Origin: Vibrio tubiashii
GTDB taxonomy: Bacteria; Pseudomonadota; Gammaproteobacteria; Enterobacterales; Vibrionaceae
Assembly (NCBI RefSeq): GCF_028551255.1
Contig: NZ_CP117029.1
Coordinates: 2,914,001-2,978,000 of the forward strand
Reading direction: 5' to 3'
Length of the DNA: 64,000 bases
In this document: piece after piece, positions 1 through 8,978 of the stretch
Layout: each line of letters begins with the position of its first letter
How positions within the stretch are numbered: the first letter of the stretch is position 1
Notes under the pieces: model-generated
Told to the model about the DNA's origin: nothing
Database searches by the model: none
Seen by the model: the letters and a program-made list of their open reading frames with translations, nothing else
Translations under genes and position numbers: made by a program

Positions 1-819
1 GGTACCTGCACTGCGGTATCTGTGCCATGCATGTTCTCGAACATGACCAAATCCTCTTACAACGCTTCTAAAGCACGCCGACAAGATAGTGTCGTTGATA
101 TCCTCGATCATGCGGGTGTCGACGTGTTATGGAAGAACAACAATAGTGGTTGTAAAGGTACGTGCGACCGTATTACTTATATTAATGGCCACGAACAAGT
201 AAAAGTGCAAGAGAAGTATTGTCAGTGGGGAACTTGCTTTGACGGGATTCTGCTTGAAGGGTTAGATGAGCACATTAACTCACTGGATACCGACGGAGTT
301 ATTGTCCTGCACCTACTTGGTAGTCACGGGCCAACCTACTATAAGCGCTACCCTGAAGAATTTAGAAAGTTTACTCCAACCTGTGATACGGCGGACATCC
401 AAAATTGTAGCCTAGAAGAGTTGATGAACACATATGACAACTCTCTGCTTTACACCGATTACCTACTTAGCCAGTTAATCGACAAGCTAAAATCACATGA
501 CGACAAGTTCAACACTGCGATGCTGTACGTCTCTGACCACGGTGAGTCTTTAGGTGAGAATGGTGTCTATCTCCATGGTATGCCGGCATCTATTGCACCC
601 AAACATCAAACTCATGTTCCTATGATTACCTGGATGTCAGACAAATTTGTCACTAAACACCAGCTTGATGAACAATGTATGCAGAAAGTATCGAATGAAA
701 AGCTATCTCATGATAACTTCTTCCACTCTGTATTGGGCTTGATGGATATTACGACCAGCGAGTACAACGCAGAGCTTGATATATTTGCCACTTGTTTAAC
801 CCAAGGAGAAAACCAATGA
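1..819 (+). CDS. eptA: Lipid A phosphoethanolamine transferase, C-terminal part (5' end outside window)
   Basis: Only the catalytic periplasmic domain is present; the reading frame is open from the first base, so the N-terminal membrane segments lie upstream. The enzyme moves phosphoethanolamine from phosphatidylethanolamine to lipid A, lowering surface negative charge and polymyxin susceptibility. The window opens on the nucleophile motif (GTCTAVSVPCMFS, catalytic Thr at the TAVS), followed by a GSHGPTYYKRYP segment and the metal-binding SDHGESLGENG/LHGMP motifs near nt 530-590. Several cysteines fit the disulfide-rich family. Its stop overlaps the dgkA start. Family assignment is firm; whether lipid A is the sole acceptor is inferred. 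Confidence 0.92.
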   Translation, partial: GTCTAVSVPCMFSNMTKSSYNASKARRQDSVVDILDHAGVDVLWKNNNSGCKGTCDRITYINGHEQVKVQEKYCQWGTCFDGILLEGLDEHINSLDTDGVIVLHLLGSHGPTYYKRYPEEFRKFTPTCDTADIQNCSLEELMNTYDNSLLYTDYLLSQLIDKLKSHDDKFNTAMLYVSDHGESLGENGVYLHGMPASIAPKHQTHVPMITWMSDKFVTKHQLDEQCMQKVSNEKLSHDNFFHSVLGLMDITTSEYNAELDIFATCLTQGENQ

Positions 820-1175
820 AGCCAGGTGCAACCGGTATCAAACGAATTATTGACGCTACTGGTTACTCAATAAAAGGGTTAACGGCAGCATGGCGTTACG
901 AAGCTGCATTTCGCCAAGAGGTGATATTGCTGATCATCATGGCAACGGCGACCTTTTTCCTGCCTGTGACAAAACTTGAACAAGTGGTCATGATCGCAAC
1001 GCTGTTTATTGTGGTTTTGGTTGAATTGCTTAACTCGGCGATAGAAGCGGTTGTTGACCGCGTAGGCTCTGAGTATCACGAGCTCAGCGGACGCGCGAAG
1101 GATATCGGCTCTGCTGCTGTATTTGTTGCTCTCTCTTTGGTGGTAGTCACTTGGGGTCTGATATTATTTGGCTAA
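816..1175 (+). CDS. dgkA: Diacylglycerol kinase
   Basis: A 119-residue inner-membrane enzyme of normal DgkA size, phosphorylating diacylglycerol to phosphatidic acid. It has three hydrophobic segments and the signature ELLNSAIEAVVDR followed by GSEYHELSGRAKD. I chose the ATG at 816 because AAGGAG lies just upstream (803-808); an in-frame TTG at 792 lacks that support. The ATG overlaps the eptA stop in an ATGA arrangement, indicating translational coupling. EptA generates diacylglycerol from phosphatidylethanolamine, so the pairing makes metabolic sense: DgkA returns that lipid to phospholipid synthesis. A strong terminator follows. Confidence 0.95.
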   Translation: MKPGATGIKRIIDATGYSIKGLTAAWRYEAAFRQEVILLIIMATATFFLPVTKLEQVVMIATLFIVVLVELLNSAIEAVVDRVGSEYHELSGRAKDIGSAAVFVALSLVVVTWGLILFG

Positions 1176-1209
1176 CCAAAGTATAAAATCCCTGACTAAA
1201 TGAAGTGAC

Positions 1210-1246
1210 CCCCAATAGTTGGACAGCAACTATTGGGGATCTTTTT
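1210..1246 (+). terminator. Terminator of eptA-dgkA
   Basis: A perfect 12-bp stem (1210-1221 with 1227-1238, CCCCAATAGTTG arm) with a 5-nt loop is followed by ATCTTTTT. It sits between convergent dgkA and bfr; only the plus strand has the T-run. Confidence 0.9.
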
Positions 1247-1264
1247 ATCTCTGCAAAGATGTAA

Positions 1265-1747
1265 TCAATCTTCATCCTCATCGACATATTGCGCTTGTAG
1301 GTAGTTCTGAATACCTGTCATATCAATCAAGCCAAGTTGTGTCTCAAGCCAATCAACATGCTCTTCTTCGTCTTCTAGGATATCTTGGAACAGATCGCGA
1401 GAGACGTAATCGTGAATGTCTTCCGCATAAGCAATAGCGTTTTTCAGATCTGGAATTGCTGCCATCTCTAGTTTTAAATCGCACTCAAGCATCTCTTTGG
1501 CATCTTCACCAATCATCAGCTTCCCGAGATCTTGCATATTCGGTAGCCCTTCAAGGAACAGAATTCGTTCGATCAAATGATCCGCATGTTTCATTTCATC
1601 AATTGATTCGTGATATTCCTTGTCAGCTAAATGCTTAAGACCCCAGTCTTTATACATTCGTGCGTGGAGAAAGTATTGGTTGATAGCGATGAGCTCATTA
1701 CCGAGCACTTTATTGAGATGTTGGATTATGATTGGATCGCCTTTCAT
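1265..1747 (-). CDS. bfr: Bacterioferritin
   Basis: A 160-residue subunit of the 24-mer haem ferritin that oxidises ferrous iron and stores it as a mineral. All ferroxidase ligands are at canonical positions: Glu18, Glu51, His54, Glu94, Glu127 and His130, with Tyr25 nearby. Met52, the haem ligand, is present, so this is a haem-binding Bfr type. A strong AGGAGG (1757-1762) precedes the start. It lies downstream of bfd, as in E. coli, so storage and release functions are probably co-transcribed. Cytoplasmic. Confidence 0.96.
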   Translation of the reverse strand: MKGDPIIIQHLNKVLGNELIAINQYFLHARMYKDWGLKHLADKEYHESIDEMKHADHLIERILFLEGLPNMQDLGKLMIGEDAKEMLECDLKLEMAAIPDLKNAIAYAEDIHDYVSRDLFQDILEDEEEHVDWLETQLGLIDMTGIQNYLQAQYVDEDED

Positions 1748-1820
1748 GACATAAGCCCTCCTCTTTGGCTCTTATAAATCTAGTTCCAAATGAGAAGGTG
1801 TCAAAAAGCTCAGCGATAAA

Positions 1821-2009
1821 TTAGCTGGCTTGTTTCACTTGTAAGTACGCTGTTTCGGCTAAAATTTCTTTGGTCATCTTAATGCACTTACCACATTGGC
1901 TACCCAATGCCGTACATTTTTTAATTCCTTTGATATCAGTTACGCCTTCATCAATCGCTAACTTCCTAATTTTCTTGTCTGAAATCCCATGACAAAGACA
2001 TACGAACAT
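1821..2009 (-). CDS. bfd: Bacterioferritin-associated ferredoxin
   Basis: A 62-residue [2Fe-2S] protein that binds bacterioferritin and passes electrons through its haem to mobilise stored iron. The four cluster cysteines are visible as C4-x-C6 and C39-x2-C42, matching the C-x-C...C-x2-C spacing of E. coli Bfd (64 aa); Cys32 is extra. It lies 73 bp upstream of bfr on the same strand. A Fur-like dyad about 35 bp upstream of its start fits the iron-starvation induction known for bfd, but that is inferred. Confidence 0.95.
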   Translation of the reverse strand: MFVCLCHGISDKKIRKLAIDEGVTDIKGIKKCTALGSQCGKCIKMTKEILAETAYLQVKQAS

Positions 2010-2044
2010 AAAAATACTTCCACTTACTACTTGCGAGAATAAAT

Positions 2045-2063
2045 ATAAACAAGAATTGTTATC
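2045..2063 (-). promoter_or_regulatory. Possible Fur box upstream of bfd
   Basis: The 19-bp segment read on the minus strand, GATAACAATTCTTGTTTAT, has a partial dyad and matches about 11 of 19 positions of the Fur consensus. Position upstream of bfd is right, but AT-rich sequence makes chance matches easy. Confidence 0.35.
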
Positions 2064-2230
2064 GTTACTAGTTGTATTGAAGAAATAACCAGAACATTTT
2101 GTTATATCGTTTTAGTGTGAGATGACGAGTTTCAAAGACTTAAACTGTAGAGAAACAAGTGTAGAAAAATGAAGACGTCTTTTCAGTGAGTTAGAGAAGT
2201 TAAAGCGAATCAAGCCTTATAACCAAAAAC

Positions 2231-2257
2231 GATAAAGGGAAGCCGAAGCTTCCCTTT
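2231..2257 (-). terminator. Terminator downstream of tuf (str operon copy)
   Basis: On the minus strand a 10-bp stem (2234-2243 with 2248-2257) is capped by a stable TTCG tetraloop and followed by ATCGTTTTT. It ends the str operon about 60 bp beyond the tuf stop. In the surrounding 308-bp gap (2010-2317) I see only this and the Fur-like dyad. Confidence 0.88.
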
Positions 2258-2317
2258 CTCTAATGCGCGTTCTTCAAAAAAGAAGAAGTGTGCAAGATTT
2301 CAAATAATTCCGAAGAA

Positions 2318-3502
2318 TTAGTCGAAGATCTTAGCAACAACACCAGCACCAACTGTACGGCCACCTTCGCGGATTGCGAAACGTAGACCTTCGTCCATCG
2401 CGATTGGAGCGATTAGTTCAACAGTCATCTTGATGTTATCGCCTGGCATTACCATTTCTACGCCTTCTGGTAGCTCGATGTTACCAGTTACGTCAGTTGT
2501 ACGGAAGTAGAACTGTGGACGGTAGCCTTTGAAGAATGGAGTGTGACGACCACCTTCATCTTTAGACAGTACGTATACTTCTGACTCAAACTTAGTGTGT
2601 GGGTTGATTGACTTAGGAGCAGCTAGTACTTGACCACGCTCTACTTCGTCACGCTTAGTACCACGTAGAAGTGCACCAACGTTCTCACCCGCACGACCTT
2701 CGTCTAGAAGCTTACGGAACATTTCAACACCAGTACATGTTGTTACTGTTGTCTCTTTGATACCAACGATTTCTACTTCGTCACCTACAGTTAGGATACC
2801 GCGCTCGATACGACCAGTTACTACTGTACCACGACCTTGGATAGAGAATACGTCTTCGATAGGCATTAGGAATGGCTGATCGATTGCACGCTCTGGCTCT
2901 GGGATGTAAGAATCTAGTGCTTCTGCAAGCTCAACGATCTTGTCTTCCCACTGCTTCTCGCCGTTTAGTGCGCCAAGTGCAGAACCTTGGATAACTGGTA
3001 GGTCATCACCTGGGAAGTCGTACTCAGATAGAAGTTCACGAACTTCCATTTCTACTAGTTCTAGTAGCTCTTCATCGTCAACCATGTCACATTTGTTCAT
3101 GAATACGATGATGTATGGGATACCAACCTGACGGCCTAGTAGGATGTGCTCACGAGTTTGTGGCATTGGGCCATCTGTCGCAGCAACAACTAGGATACCA
3201 CCGTCCATCTGTGCAGCACCTGTGATCATGTTTTTAACATAATCCGCGTGTCCTGGACAGTCTACGTGTGCGTAGTGACGAGTTGGAGTGTCGTACTCAA
3301 CGTGAGAAGTTGCGATTGTGATACCGCGCTCACGCTCTTCTGGAGCGTTATCGATAGATGCGAAGTCTTTCGCTTCACCGCCGTACACTTTAGCTAGAGT
3401 AGTACAGATTGCAGCAGTTAGAGTTGTTTTACCGTGGTCAACGTGGCCGATAGTACCAACGTTAACGTGCGGTTTAGTACGTTCAAATTTTTCTTTAGAC
3501 AC
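2318..3502 (-). CDS. tufA: Elongation factor Tu (str operon copy)
   Basis: A 394-residue GTPase that delivers aminoacyl-tRNA to the ribosome. G1 (GHVDHGKTT), G3 (DCPGH) and G4 (NKCD) motifs are present, followed by the two beta-barrel domains. The start is GTG, not ATG as in the other copy. The encoded protein is identical to the copy at 52363-53547. The genes are also identical over 1,074 nt and differ at only nine silent sites, all between 3392 and 3500. The gene follows fusA by 150 bp and has a likely private promoter in that spacer. Confidence 0.98.
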   Translation of the reverse strand: MSKEKFERTKPHVNVGTIGHVDHGKTTLTAAICTTLAKVYGGEAKDFASIDNAPEERERGITIATSHVEYDTPTRHYAHVDCPGHADYVKNMITGAAQMDGGILVVAATDGPMPQTREHILLGRQVGIPYIIVFMNKCDMVDDEELLELVEMEVRELLSEYDFPGDDLPVIQGSALGALNGEKQWEDKIVELAEALDSYIPEPERAIDQPFLMPIEDVFSIQGRGTVVTGRIERGILTVGDEVEIVGIKETTVTTCTGVEMFRKLLDEGRAGENVGALLRGTKRDEVERGQVLAAPKSINPHTKFESEVYVLSKDEGGRHTPFFKGYRPQFYFRTTDVTGNIELPEGVEMVMPGDNIKMTVELIAPIAMDEGLRFAIREGGRTVGAGVVAKIFD

Positions 3503-3568
3503 GATCGTGTTCCTTCCTAGTTATGATTCGCCACGATCCGAATTGATCGAGACGCGCCAGAATTTGCT

Positions 3569-3597
3569 ATTTTATGCGCCAACGCATGTCAGCGCAA
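3569..3597 (-). promoter_or_regulatory. Probable internal promoter of tufA in the fusA-tufA spacer
   Basis: On the minus strand, TTGCGC (3592-3597) and TAAAAT (3569-3574) are separated by exactly 17 bp. Transcription would start about 60 nt before tufA, allowing EF-Tu to be made in excess of other str products. Predicted from sequence only. Confidence 0.6.
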
Positions 3598-3652
3598 TAT
3601 TTGGACGCATTGATCTTTAAAAAAAGCTAGACTTTTTTTCAGTTCAAGGCGT

Positions 3653-5755
3653 TTATACGTAACCACGGTCCGCCATGATTTTATCTGCAAAGTTTTTCGG
3701 TACTTCAGCGTACTCGTTAAACTCCATAGAGTAAGACGCACGGCCCTGAGTTGCAGAGCGAAGATCCGTTGCGTAACCAAACATCTCAGATAGTGGTACT
3801 TGAGCGCGGATGATCTTAATACCAGCCACACCATCGTCCATACCTTCGATCATACCGCGACGGCGGTTAAGGTCACCAACAACATCACCCATCCAATCTT
3901 CAGGAGTGGTTACTTCAACATTCATCATTGGCTCAAGAAGAACAGGCTGTGCTTCTAATGAACCCTTCTTGAATGCCATCGAGCCAGCGATCTTAAACGC
4001 CATCTCGTTAGAGTCAACATCGTGGTAAGAACCATCAAACAGAGTGGCTTTAATATCTAGCACAGGATAACCCGCTAGAACACCGCTGTTCATTTGCTCT
4101 TCGATACCTTTCGCTACCGAGCTGATGTATTCCTTAGGAACAACACCACCCACAATTTCGTCAACAAAGACAAAACCTTCGCCAGGTTCAGATGGCTCCA
4201 GTTTGATCCATACGTGACCATACTGACCACGACCACCAGATTGACGTACAAATTTACCTTCAACTTCCGCGCTGCCACGGATTGTTTCACGGTACGCAAC
4301 CTGAGGTTTACCAACATTACAGTCAACGCTGAATTCACGTTTCATACGATCAACGATGATATCTAGGTGAAGCTCACCCATACCTGAGATCAGTGTCTGA
4401 CCTGTTTCGTCGTCCGTTTCTACGCGGAATGATGGATCTTCTGCCGCTAGTTTACCTAGAGCAATACCCATCTTCTCTTGATCGGCAACAGAGCGAGGCT
4501 CTACCGCGATCTGAATTACCGGATCAGGGAACTCCATGCGTTCCAGAATCACTTTGTGGTTCTGGTCACATAGCGTGTCACCTGTTGTCACGTCTTTAAG
4601 GCCGATTGCTGCTGCAATATCGCCCGCGCGAACTTCTTTAATTTCGTCACGCTTGTTTGAGTGCATCTGTACGATACGACCAAAGCGTTCTTTCTTCTGC
4701 TTCACAGAGTTGTAGACTGCGTCGCCAGAGTTCACCACACCAGAGTAAACACGCATAAAGGTCAGCGTACCTACGAATGGGTCAGTTGCGATCTTGAATG
4801 CTAATGCTGAGAACGGTTCGTTGTCGTCTGCATGACGCTCAACTTCTTTCTCGTTGTCATCCACACCTTTAATCGCTGGAACGTCGATTGGTGATGGCAA
4901 GAATTCAACCACTGCATCGAGTACCGCTTGAACACCTTTGTTCTTGAACGCACTACCACAAGTGGCCAGTACGATTTCGTTATTTAGTGTGCGTGTACGC
5001 AGTGCTTGCTTGATTTCAGCTTCCGTTAGTTCGCCTTCTTCAAGATACTTGTCCATTAGCTCTTCGCTAGCTTCTGCCGCTGACTCAACTAGGTTGTTGT
5101 GCCACTCTTCAGCAAGCTCTTGCATGTCTGCTGGAATCTCTTCGTAAGTGAAGGTTGTACCTTGGTCAGCTTCACTCCAGTTGATCATCTTCATCTTGAT
5201 TAGGTCAATCACACCCTTGAAGTCATCTTCCGCACCAACGTTAAGTTGGATAGGAACAGGGTTCGCACCAAGACGGTTTTTGATTTGATCAACAACGCGT
5301 AGGAAGTCAGCACCTGCACGGTCCATTTTGTTAACAAATACCATACGAGGAACGTGGTACTTGTCAGCTTGACGCCATACAGTTTCAGATTGAGGTTCAA
5401 CACCCGATGAACCACAGAACACAACAACAGCACCATCAAGTACGCGCAGTGAACGCTCTACTTCGATCGTGAAATCAACGTGTCCAGGAGTATCGATAAT
5501 GTTGATGCGGTGGTCTTGGAATTGTGCATCCATACCACGCCAGAAAGTAGTGGTTGCCGCAGAGGTGATTGTGATACCACGCTCTTGCTCCTGCTCCATC
5601 CAGTCCATGGTAGCAGCGCCATCGTGAACTTCACCGATTTTATGAGAAAGACCAGTATAGAACAGAATACGTTCACTTGTGGTTGTTTTACCTGCGTCTA
5701 CGTGAGCGACGATACCAATATTACGGTAGCGCTCAATAGGTGTTTTACGAGCCAC
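3653..5755 (-). CDS. fusA: Elongation factor G
   Basis: A 700-residue translocase, close to the usual ~704 aa, that uses GTP to drive tRNA/mRNA movement and, with RRF, ribosome recycling. The N-terminal GTPase domain shows [23 protein letters not shown] and NKMDR, followed by the domain IV-V segments ending [12 protein letters not shown]. The start is GTG with an AGAGGA ribosome site. It is the third str gene, 156 bp after rpsG. That spacer holds competing inverted repeats (see 5777-5873), suggesting separate control of EF-G. Cytoplasmic, ribosome-associated. Confidence 0.98.
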   Translation of the reverse strand: MARKTPIERYRNIGIVAHVDAGKTTTSERILFYTGLSHKIGEVHDGAATMDWMEQEQERGITITSAATTTFWRGMDAQFQDHRINIIDTPGHVDFTIEVERSLRVLDGAVVVFCGSSGVEPQSETVWRQADKYHVPRMVFVNKMDRAGADFLRVVDQIKNRLGANPVPIQLNVGAEDDFKGVIDLIKMKMINWSEADQGTTFTYEEIPADMQELAEEWHNNLVESAAEASEELMDKYLEEGELTEAEIKQALRTRTLNNEIVLATCGSAFKNKGVQAVLDAVVEFLPSPIDVPAIKGVDDNEKEVERHADDNEPFSALAFKIATDPFVGTLTFMRVYSGVVNSGDAVYNSVKQKKERFGRIVQMHSNKRDEIKEVRAGDIAAAIGLKDVTTGDTLCDQNHKVILERMEFPDPVIQIAVEPRSVADQEKMGIALGKLAAEDPSFRVETDDETGQTLISGMGELHLDIIVDRMKREFSVDCNVGKPQVAYRETIRGSAEVEGKFVRQSGGRGQYGHVWIKLEPSEPGEGFVFVDEIVGGVVPKEYISSVAKGIEEQMNSGVLAGYPVLDIKATLFDGSYHDVDSNEMAFKIAGSMAFKKGSLEAQPVLLEPMMNVEVTTPEDWMGDVVGDLNRRRGMIEGMDDGVAGIKIIRAQVPLSEMFGYATDLRSATQGRASYSMEFNEYAEVPKNFADKIMADRGYV

Positions 5756-5776
5756 GATTGAATCCTCTTGAATTAG

Positions 5777-5873
5777 GGACTATTGCTATTTCTAGGCAGT
5801 TTTTATCCATAATAGACCAATTTTCACAGGCCCTAGATATAGCAATAGTTCCTAGGCTTGCGCATAGGAACTA
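5777..5873 (-). promoter_or_regulatory. rpsG-fusA intercistronic RNA with mutually exclusive hairpins
   Basis: In the minus-strand transcript three segments compete. A (5865-5873, TAGTTCCTA) pairs perfectly with the start of B (TAGGAACTA, 5846-5854). B as a whole (5832-5852) also pairs with C (5777-5796) over about 19 bp with one mismatch and one bulge. C ends roughly 10 nt before the fusA Shine-Dalgarno. A separate GC-rich stem (5881-5900) just follows rpsG. The pairings are read directly; a regulatory role is inferred. Confidence 0.55.
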
Positions 5874-5911
5874 GAGTAGCGCCGCGAGGGTTCCCGCGGC
5901 ACTGAAAGGTA

Positions 5912-6382
5912 TTACCAACGGTAATGTGCGAACGCTTTGTTTGCGTCAGCCATGCGGTGAACGTCTTCACGTTTCTTAACCGCAGTACCTTTGTTCTCAG
6001 ACGCGTCTAGCATTTCAGCAGCTAGGCGTTGAGCCATAGATTTTTCACCACGCTTGCGCGCAGCTTCAACCAACCAACGCATAGCAAGTGCGTTACGGCG
6101 AACCGGACGTACTTCTACAGGTACTTGGTAAGTTGAACCACCTACACGGCGAGATTTAACCTCTACCGCTGGGCGAACATTTTCAAGAGCTTCTTCAAAT
6201 ACAGCTAAGTGATCTTTACCAGATTTCTCAGCCATTGCATCTAGTGCAGTGTAAACAATTTTCTCTGCAGTAGATTTCTTACCGTCAACCATTAGGATGT
6301 TAACGAATTTTGCCAGCAGTTCAGATTTGAACTTTGGATCTGGAAGGATCTTACGCTGACCGATGACGCGACGACGTGGCAT
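5912..6382 (-). CDS. rpsG: 30S ribosomal protein S7
   Basis: A 156-residue primary 16S rRNA-binding protein that nucleates the head of the small subunit and contacts the E-site. It begins [17 protein letters not shown] and keeps the long helical core and basic surfaces of the family. It lies 97 bp after rpsL, the same size of S12-S7 spacer as in E. coli, where S7 represses its own translation; I cannot tell whether the same site exists here. Second gene of the str operon. Confidence 0.97.
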   Translation of the reverse strand: MPRRRVIGQRKILPDPKFKSELLAKFVNILMVDGKKSTAEKIVYTALDAMAEKSGKDHLAVFEEALENVRPAVEVKSRRVGGSTYQVPVEVRPVRRNALAMRWLVEAARKRGEKSMAQRLAAEMLDASENKGTAVKKREDVHRMADANKAFAHYRW

Positions 6383-6479
6383 GGATTTTCTCCGTTGTCT
6401 TCTTCAGGTTATCCAAAACTTTTCAGTTTCTTCAAAAATTAAAAATAATTTAGTGTTTGGCCTTACTTAACGGATACCA

Positions 6480-6857
<378 letters not shown>

Positions 6858-6895
6858 CTAGCTCCTGATTTACTTGAAAGTAAGCTTTGTGAAAA

Positions 6896-6927
6896 ATCTA
6901 TCCCTAACTGCCAGTGGCACTTAGGGA
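6896..6927 (-). promoter_or_regulatory. Leader hairpin (possible attenuator) of the str operon
   Basis: The minus-strand transcript folds into a stem from TCCCTAA/TTAGGGA (arms at 6921-6927 and 6901-6907) plus an inner TGCC/GGCA stem. It is followed by TAGATTTTT. It begins only a few nt after the predicted start site, so it could pause or terminate polymerase before rpsL. The function is inferred. Confidence 0.45.
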
Positions 6928-6933
6928 CGCAAA

Positions 6934-6962
6934 ATTCTATTCAGAGGTGAGAGGTGTGTCAA
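6934..6962 (-). promoter_or_regulatory. Principal str operon promoter
   Basis: On the minus strand, consensus -35 TTGACA (6957-6962), 17-bp spacer and -10 TAGAAT (6934-6939). This near-perfect sigma-70 promoter lies upstream of rpsL. Confidence 0.85.
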
Positions 6963-7042
6963 GAAATATACGGATCTTTTTTGCTCAATTTTGGCGAAAT
7001 AAGTGTAAAAGGAAAACGACACGGGATAGTGGGGAAATGAAA

Positions 7043-7318
7043 CTATTCCCACGTAACAGAATTGGGCTGTTCAACGGTCAGTTCAACAAAGCCTTCAAAG
7101 TCCACTCGAACAATAGAAGGACTGATTCGATTGGCAATACCACGTGCCTCAATATCAGCCTCTAGCACAGAGGTCTTGAGCCCTTTCACACGAGGAAAAG
7201 CAAGGTGCTGCGGGTTTGCGGCATAGACGGCTTGCTCCACCAGCAGCACTTTATCTGTTTCAGTAGCCACTCGGCTCACTTCTTCTAGTGCTTGAACCGT
7301 TTTAACGATATGTAACAT
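7043..7318 (-). CDS. tusB: Sulfur-relay protein TusB
   Basis: A 91-residue DsrH-family subunit of the TusBCD hexamer, which passes persulfide sulfur from TusA to TusE for 2-thiolation of U34 in tRNAs for Lys, Glu and Gln. I start at the ATG giving MLHIVKTVQAL, the family N-terminus; a longer frame upstream would overlap tusC. It is the last and least conserved tus gene, separated from tusC by 7 bp, with the str promoter following. Lower sequence conservation makes the call rest partly on the tusDC context. Confidence 0.9.
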   Translation of the reverse strand: MLHIVKTVQALEEVSRVATETDKVLLVEQAVYAANPQHLAFPRVKGLKTSVLEADIEARGIANRISPSIVRVDFEGFVELTVEQPNSVTWE

Positions 7319-7325
7319 AGAACAC

Positions 7326-7682
7326 CTAAAAGGTAAGGACTTTATCTGCTTGATGTAGTTGAGCACTCAGCGCTAATGGATCAAGTGGCTGAGCCGCAAT
7401 GACTAAGTCAGCTTGTGCTAGCCCTCTTTCTGATAACGAGGTCTCGCATACATAGACCTGCTCGATGTCATAAAGGTCAAATAGCTTCATCATTGGTGAA
7501 TAGTCTTTACTGAGAATTTCAGCGGTTTGCTGGCCAAGCAACAATTGATAAACGCCATCGCCCATAAATACGACGCTAATGTCTTCACAGTACGCCGAAG
7601 CCGCAAGCAGTGCATCAACCCCTTCACGTCCTGCTGACGAACTATGAGGCGCACTACGGAATAGATAAGTTAGTTGACTCAA
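7326..7682 (-). CDS. tusC: Sulfur-relay protein TusC
   Basis: A 118-residue DsrF-family subunit of TusBCD, starting [21 protein letters not shown] with the family's alternating strand-helix pattern and an MGDGVYQLL segment. TusC has a structural rather than catalytic role in the hexamer. Its start overlaps the tusD stop by 4 nt (ATGA), and tusB follows after 7 bp, so equal synthesis of the three subunits is expected. Confidence 0.94.
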   Translation of the reverse strand: MSQLTYLFRSAPHSSSAGREGVDALLAASAYCEDISVVFMGDGVYQLLLGQQTAEILSKDYSPMMKLFDLYDIEQVYVCETSLSERGLAQADLVIAAQPLDPLALSAQLHQADKVLTF

Positions 7683-8074
7683 AACTGTACCACTCGATCT
7701 TGAACTAACATCGCCTCAGCCAAACTGCCAAGCCCAGCTTGATGAAAGCCTTCTGCTAAGTTGCTTTGTACCAAGCCATGCTGATTCGCTTCATCTTGGC
7801 TTACCACACCTCGACGCAGGGCTGCCGCAACACAGGTTTCCAAACGCACATCGTGCTCAGTTGCGAGTGTTTGCCATGCCTTTACTAAATCGAACTCATC
7901 ATTGGCTGGCACTGTGAGCGCACTGCCATTGGTGACACCATCTTGATAGAAAAACACGCTGACCAATGAATGCCCTTTCGCAATCAGCGCCTTCGCGAAC
8001 TGATATGCGCTTCTCGCGGACTGACTGCCGTAAACGGGACCATTCACCACCAAGGTGTAAGTCAAACCACTCAC
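7679..8074 (-). CDS. tusD: Sulfurtransferase TusD
   Basis: A 131-residue DsrE-family subunit, the one that carries the transferred sulfur. Cys81 in the [13 protein letters not shown] motif corresponds to the active cysteine (Cys78) of E. coli TusD. The N-terminus shows the typical [18 protein letters not shown] phosphate-loop-like turn. The start overlaps the yheO stop by 4 nt and the stop overlaps the tusC start, so yheO-tusD-tusC-tusB forms one coupled unit leading into the str operon. Confidence 0.96.
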   Translation of the reverse strand: MSGLTYTLVVNGPVYGSQSARSAYQFAKALIAKGHSLVSVFFYQDGVTNGSALTVPANDEFDLVKAWQTLATEHDVRLETCVAAALRRGVVSQDEANQHGLVQSNLAEGFHQAGLGSLAEAMLVQDRVVQF

Positions 8075-8793
8075 TTTTCGTCATCCTCAGTTTTGCGCTG
8101 ACGAATATAAAGGTAAACGGTGTGCTTAGAGATATTAAGGCGATCAGCAACACGGTTAATCGCATCTTTAATGTCAAAGATACCCTTGTCGTATAGCTCC
8201 ATCACAATCTGACGATTCTTAGTATTGTTCGAGACGGATTTGTCAGCATTGATTTCTTCAATGGTGCGTTCAACGGTTTGGTCAACGAGTTCTTCAACAT
8301 CGCTAGCGAAGTTAACCGATGATGCCGCTTGTTTTGCTTCTTCAGTCGGCATAAAAGACTGGAGCACTTGGGAGAATGGTGCGTCAAGATTGACGTTCAC
8401 ACATAGCAGACCAATCACGCGATTTTCCCCATTACGGATGGCTACCGTAATAGATTTCATCAGCACTCCACCCTTCGCGCGAGTAAAGTAAGAACGAGAG
8501 AAGTTTCTTTCCGAGCCTTCAATATCACGCAGCATTTTCAATGCTAAGTCTGTGATCGGAGAACCGACCTGACGACCCGTGTTTTCACCATTGGCAATTT
8601 TAATCGCCGAAGTATTAAGATCTTCAAGTGAGTGGAGAACGATTTCACAAAACGGGCCAATTAGGCTCGCAATGCCATCGACGACTGCTTCATAAGATCT
8701 CAGAATGATTTTGTCATGCTCACTAAATGGCATCACATTGACAGATTCCATTTCGAGCAACATATCCGTGTTTACTGTTTCTGTAGTTGTCAC
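8071..8793 (-). CDS. yheO: YheO-like PAS/HTH transcriptional regulator
   Basis: A 240-residue protein with an N-terminal YheO-like PAS domain (about residues 25-145, with [20 protein letters not shown]) and a C-terminal helix-turn-helix (about 195-235, [21 protein letters not shown]). Homologues precede tusDCB in many gammaproteobacteria. The target genes and ligand are unknown; a link to tRNA thiolation or sulfur status is only suggested by position. It is the first gene of the tus cluster, 185 bp from fkpA. Confidence 0.9.
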   Translation of the reverse strand: MTTTETVNTDMLLEMESVNVMPFSEHDKIILRSYEAVVDGIASLIGPFCEIVLHSLEDLNTSAIKIANGENTGRQVGSPITDLALKMLRDIEGSERNFSRSYFTRAKGGVLMKSITVAIRNGENRVIGLLCVNVNLDAPFSQVLQSFMPTEEAKQAASSVNFASDVEELVDQTVERTIEEINADKSVSNNTKNRQIVMELYDKGIFDIKDAINRVADRLNISKHTVYLYIRQRKTEDDEK

Positions 8794-8930
8794 TTCTTTA
8801 AGCCTTAGCGCGAAAAATCAACAAATTGGTGTAAGTTTATCAGAAATTTTGATAAGCACACCTAGCTAACCCACTATCTAGTGATTTAGGACAAAAAATT
8901 GCTTTATTACATTGTGCAATTTCTCGCAAT

Positions 8931-8960
8931 AAAAAAGGTCTGGCAAAAACCAGACCTTTT
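8931..8960 (-). terminator. Terminator of fkpA
   Basis: An 11-bp stem (8933-8943 with 8950-8960, AAAAGGTCTGG arm) with a 6-nt loop. On the minus strand it ends in an extended T-run, 18 bp beyond the fkpA stop. Confidence 0.9.
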
Positions 8961-8978
8961 AGAATCAGTGATTAAGGC

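Noticed and set aside
3589..3834. 81-codon minus-strand open frame across the fusA end
   Set aside because: Out-of-frame shadow of the fusA 3' end and the tufA promoter spacer.
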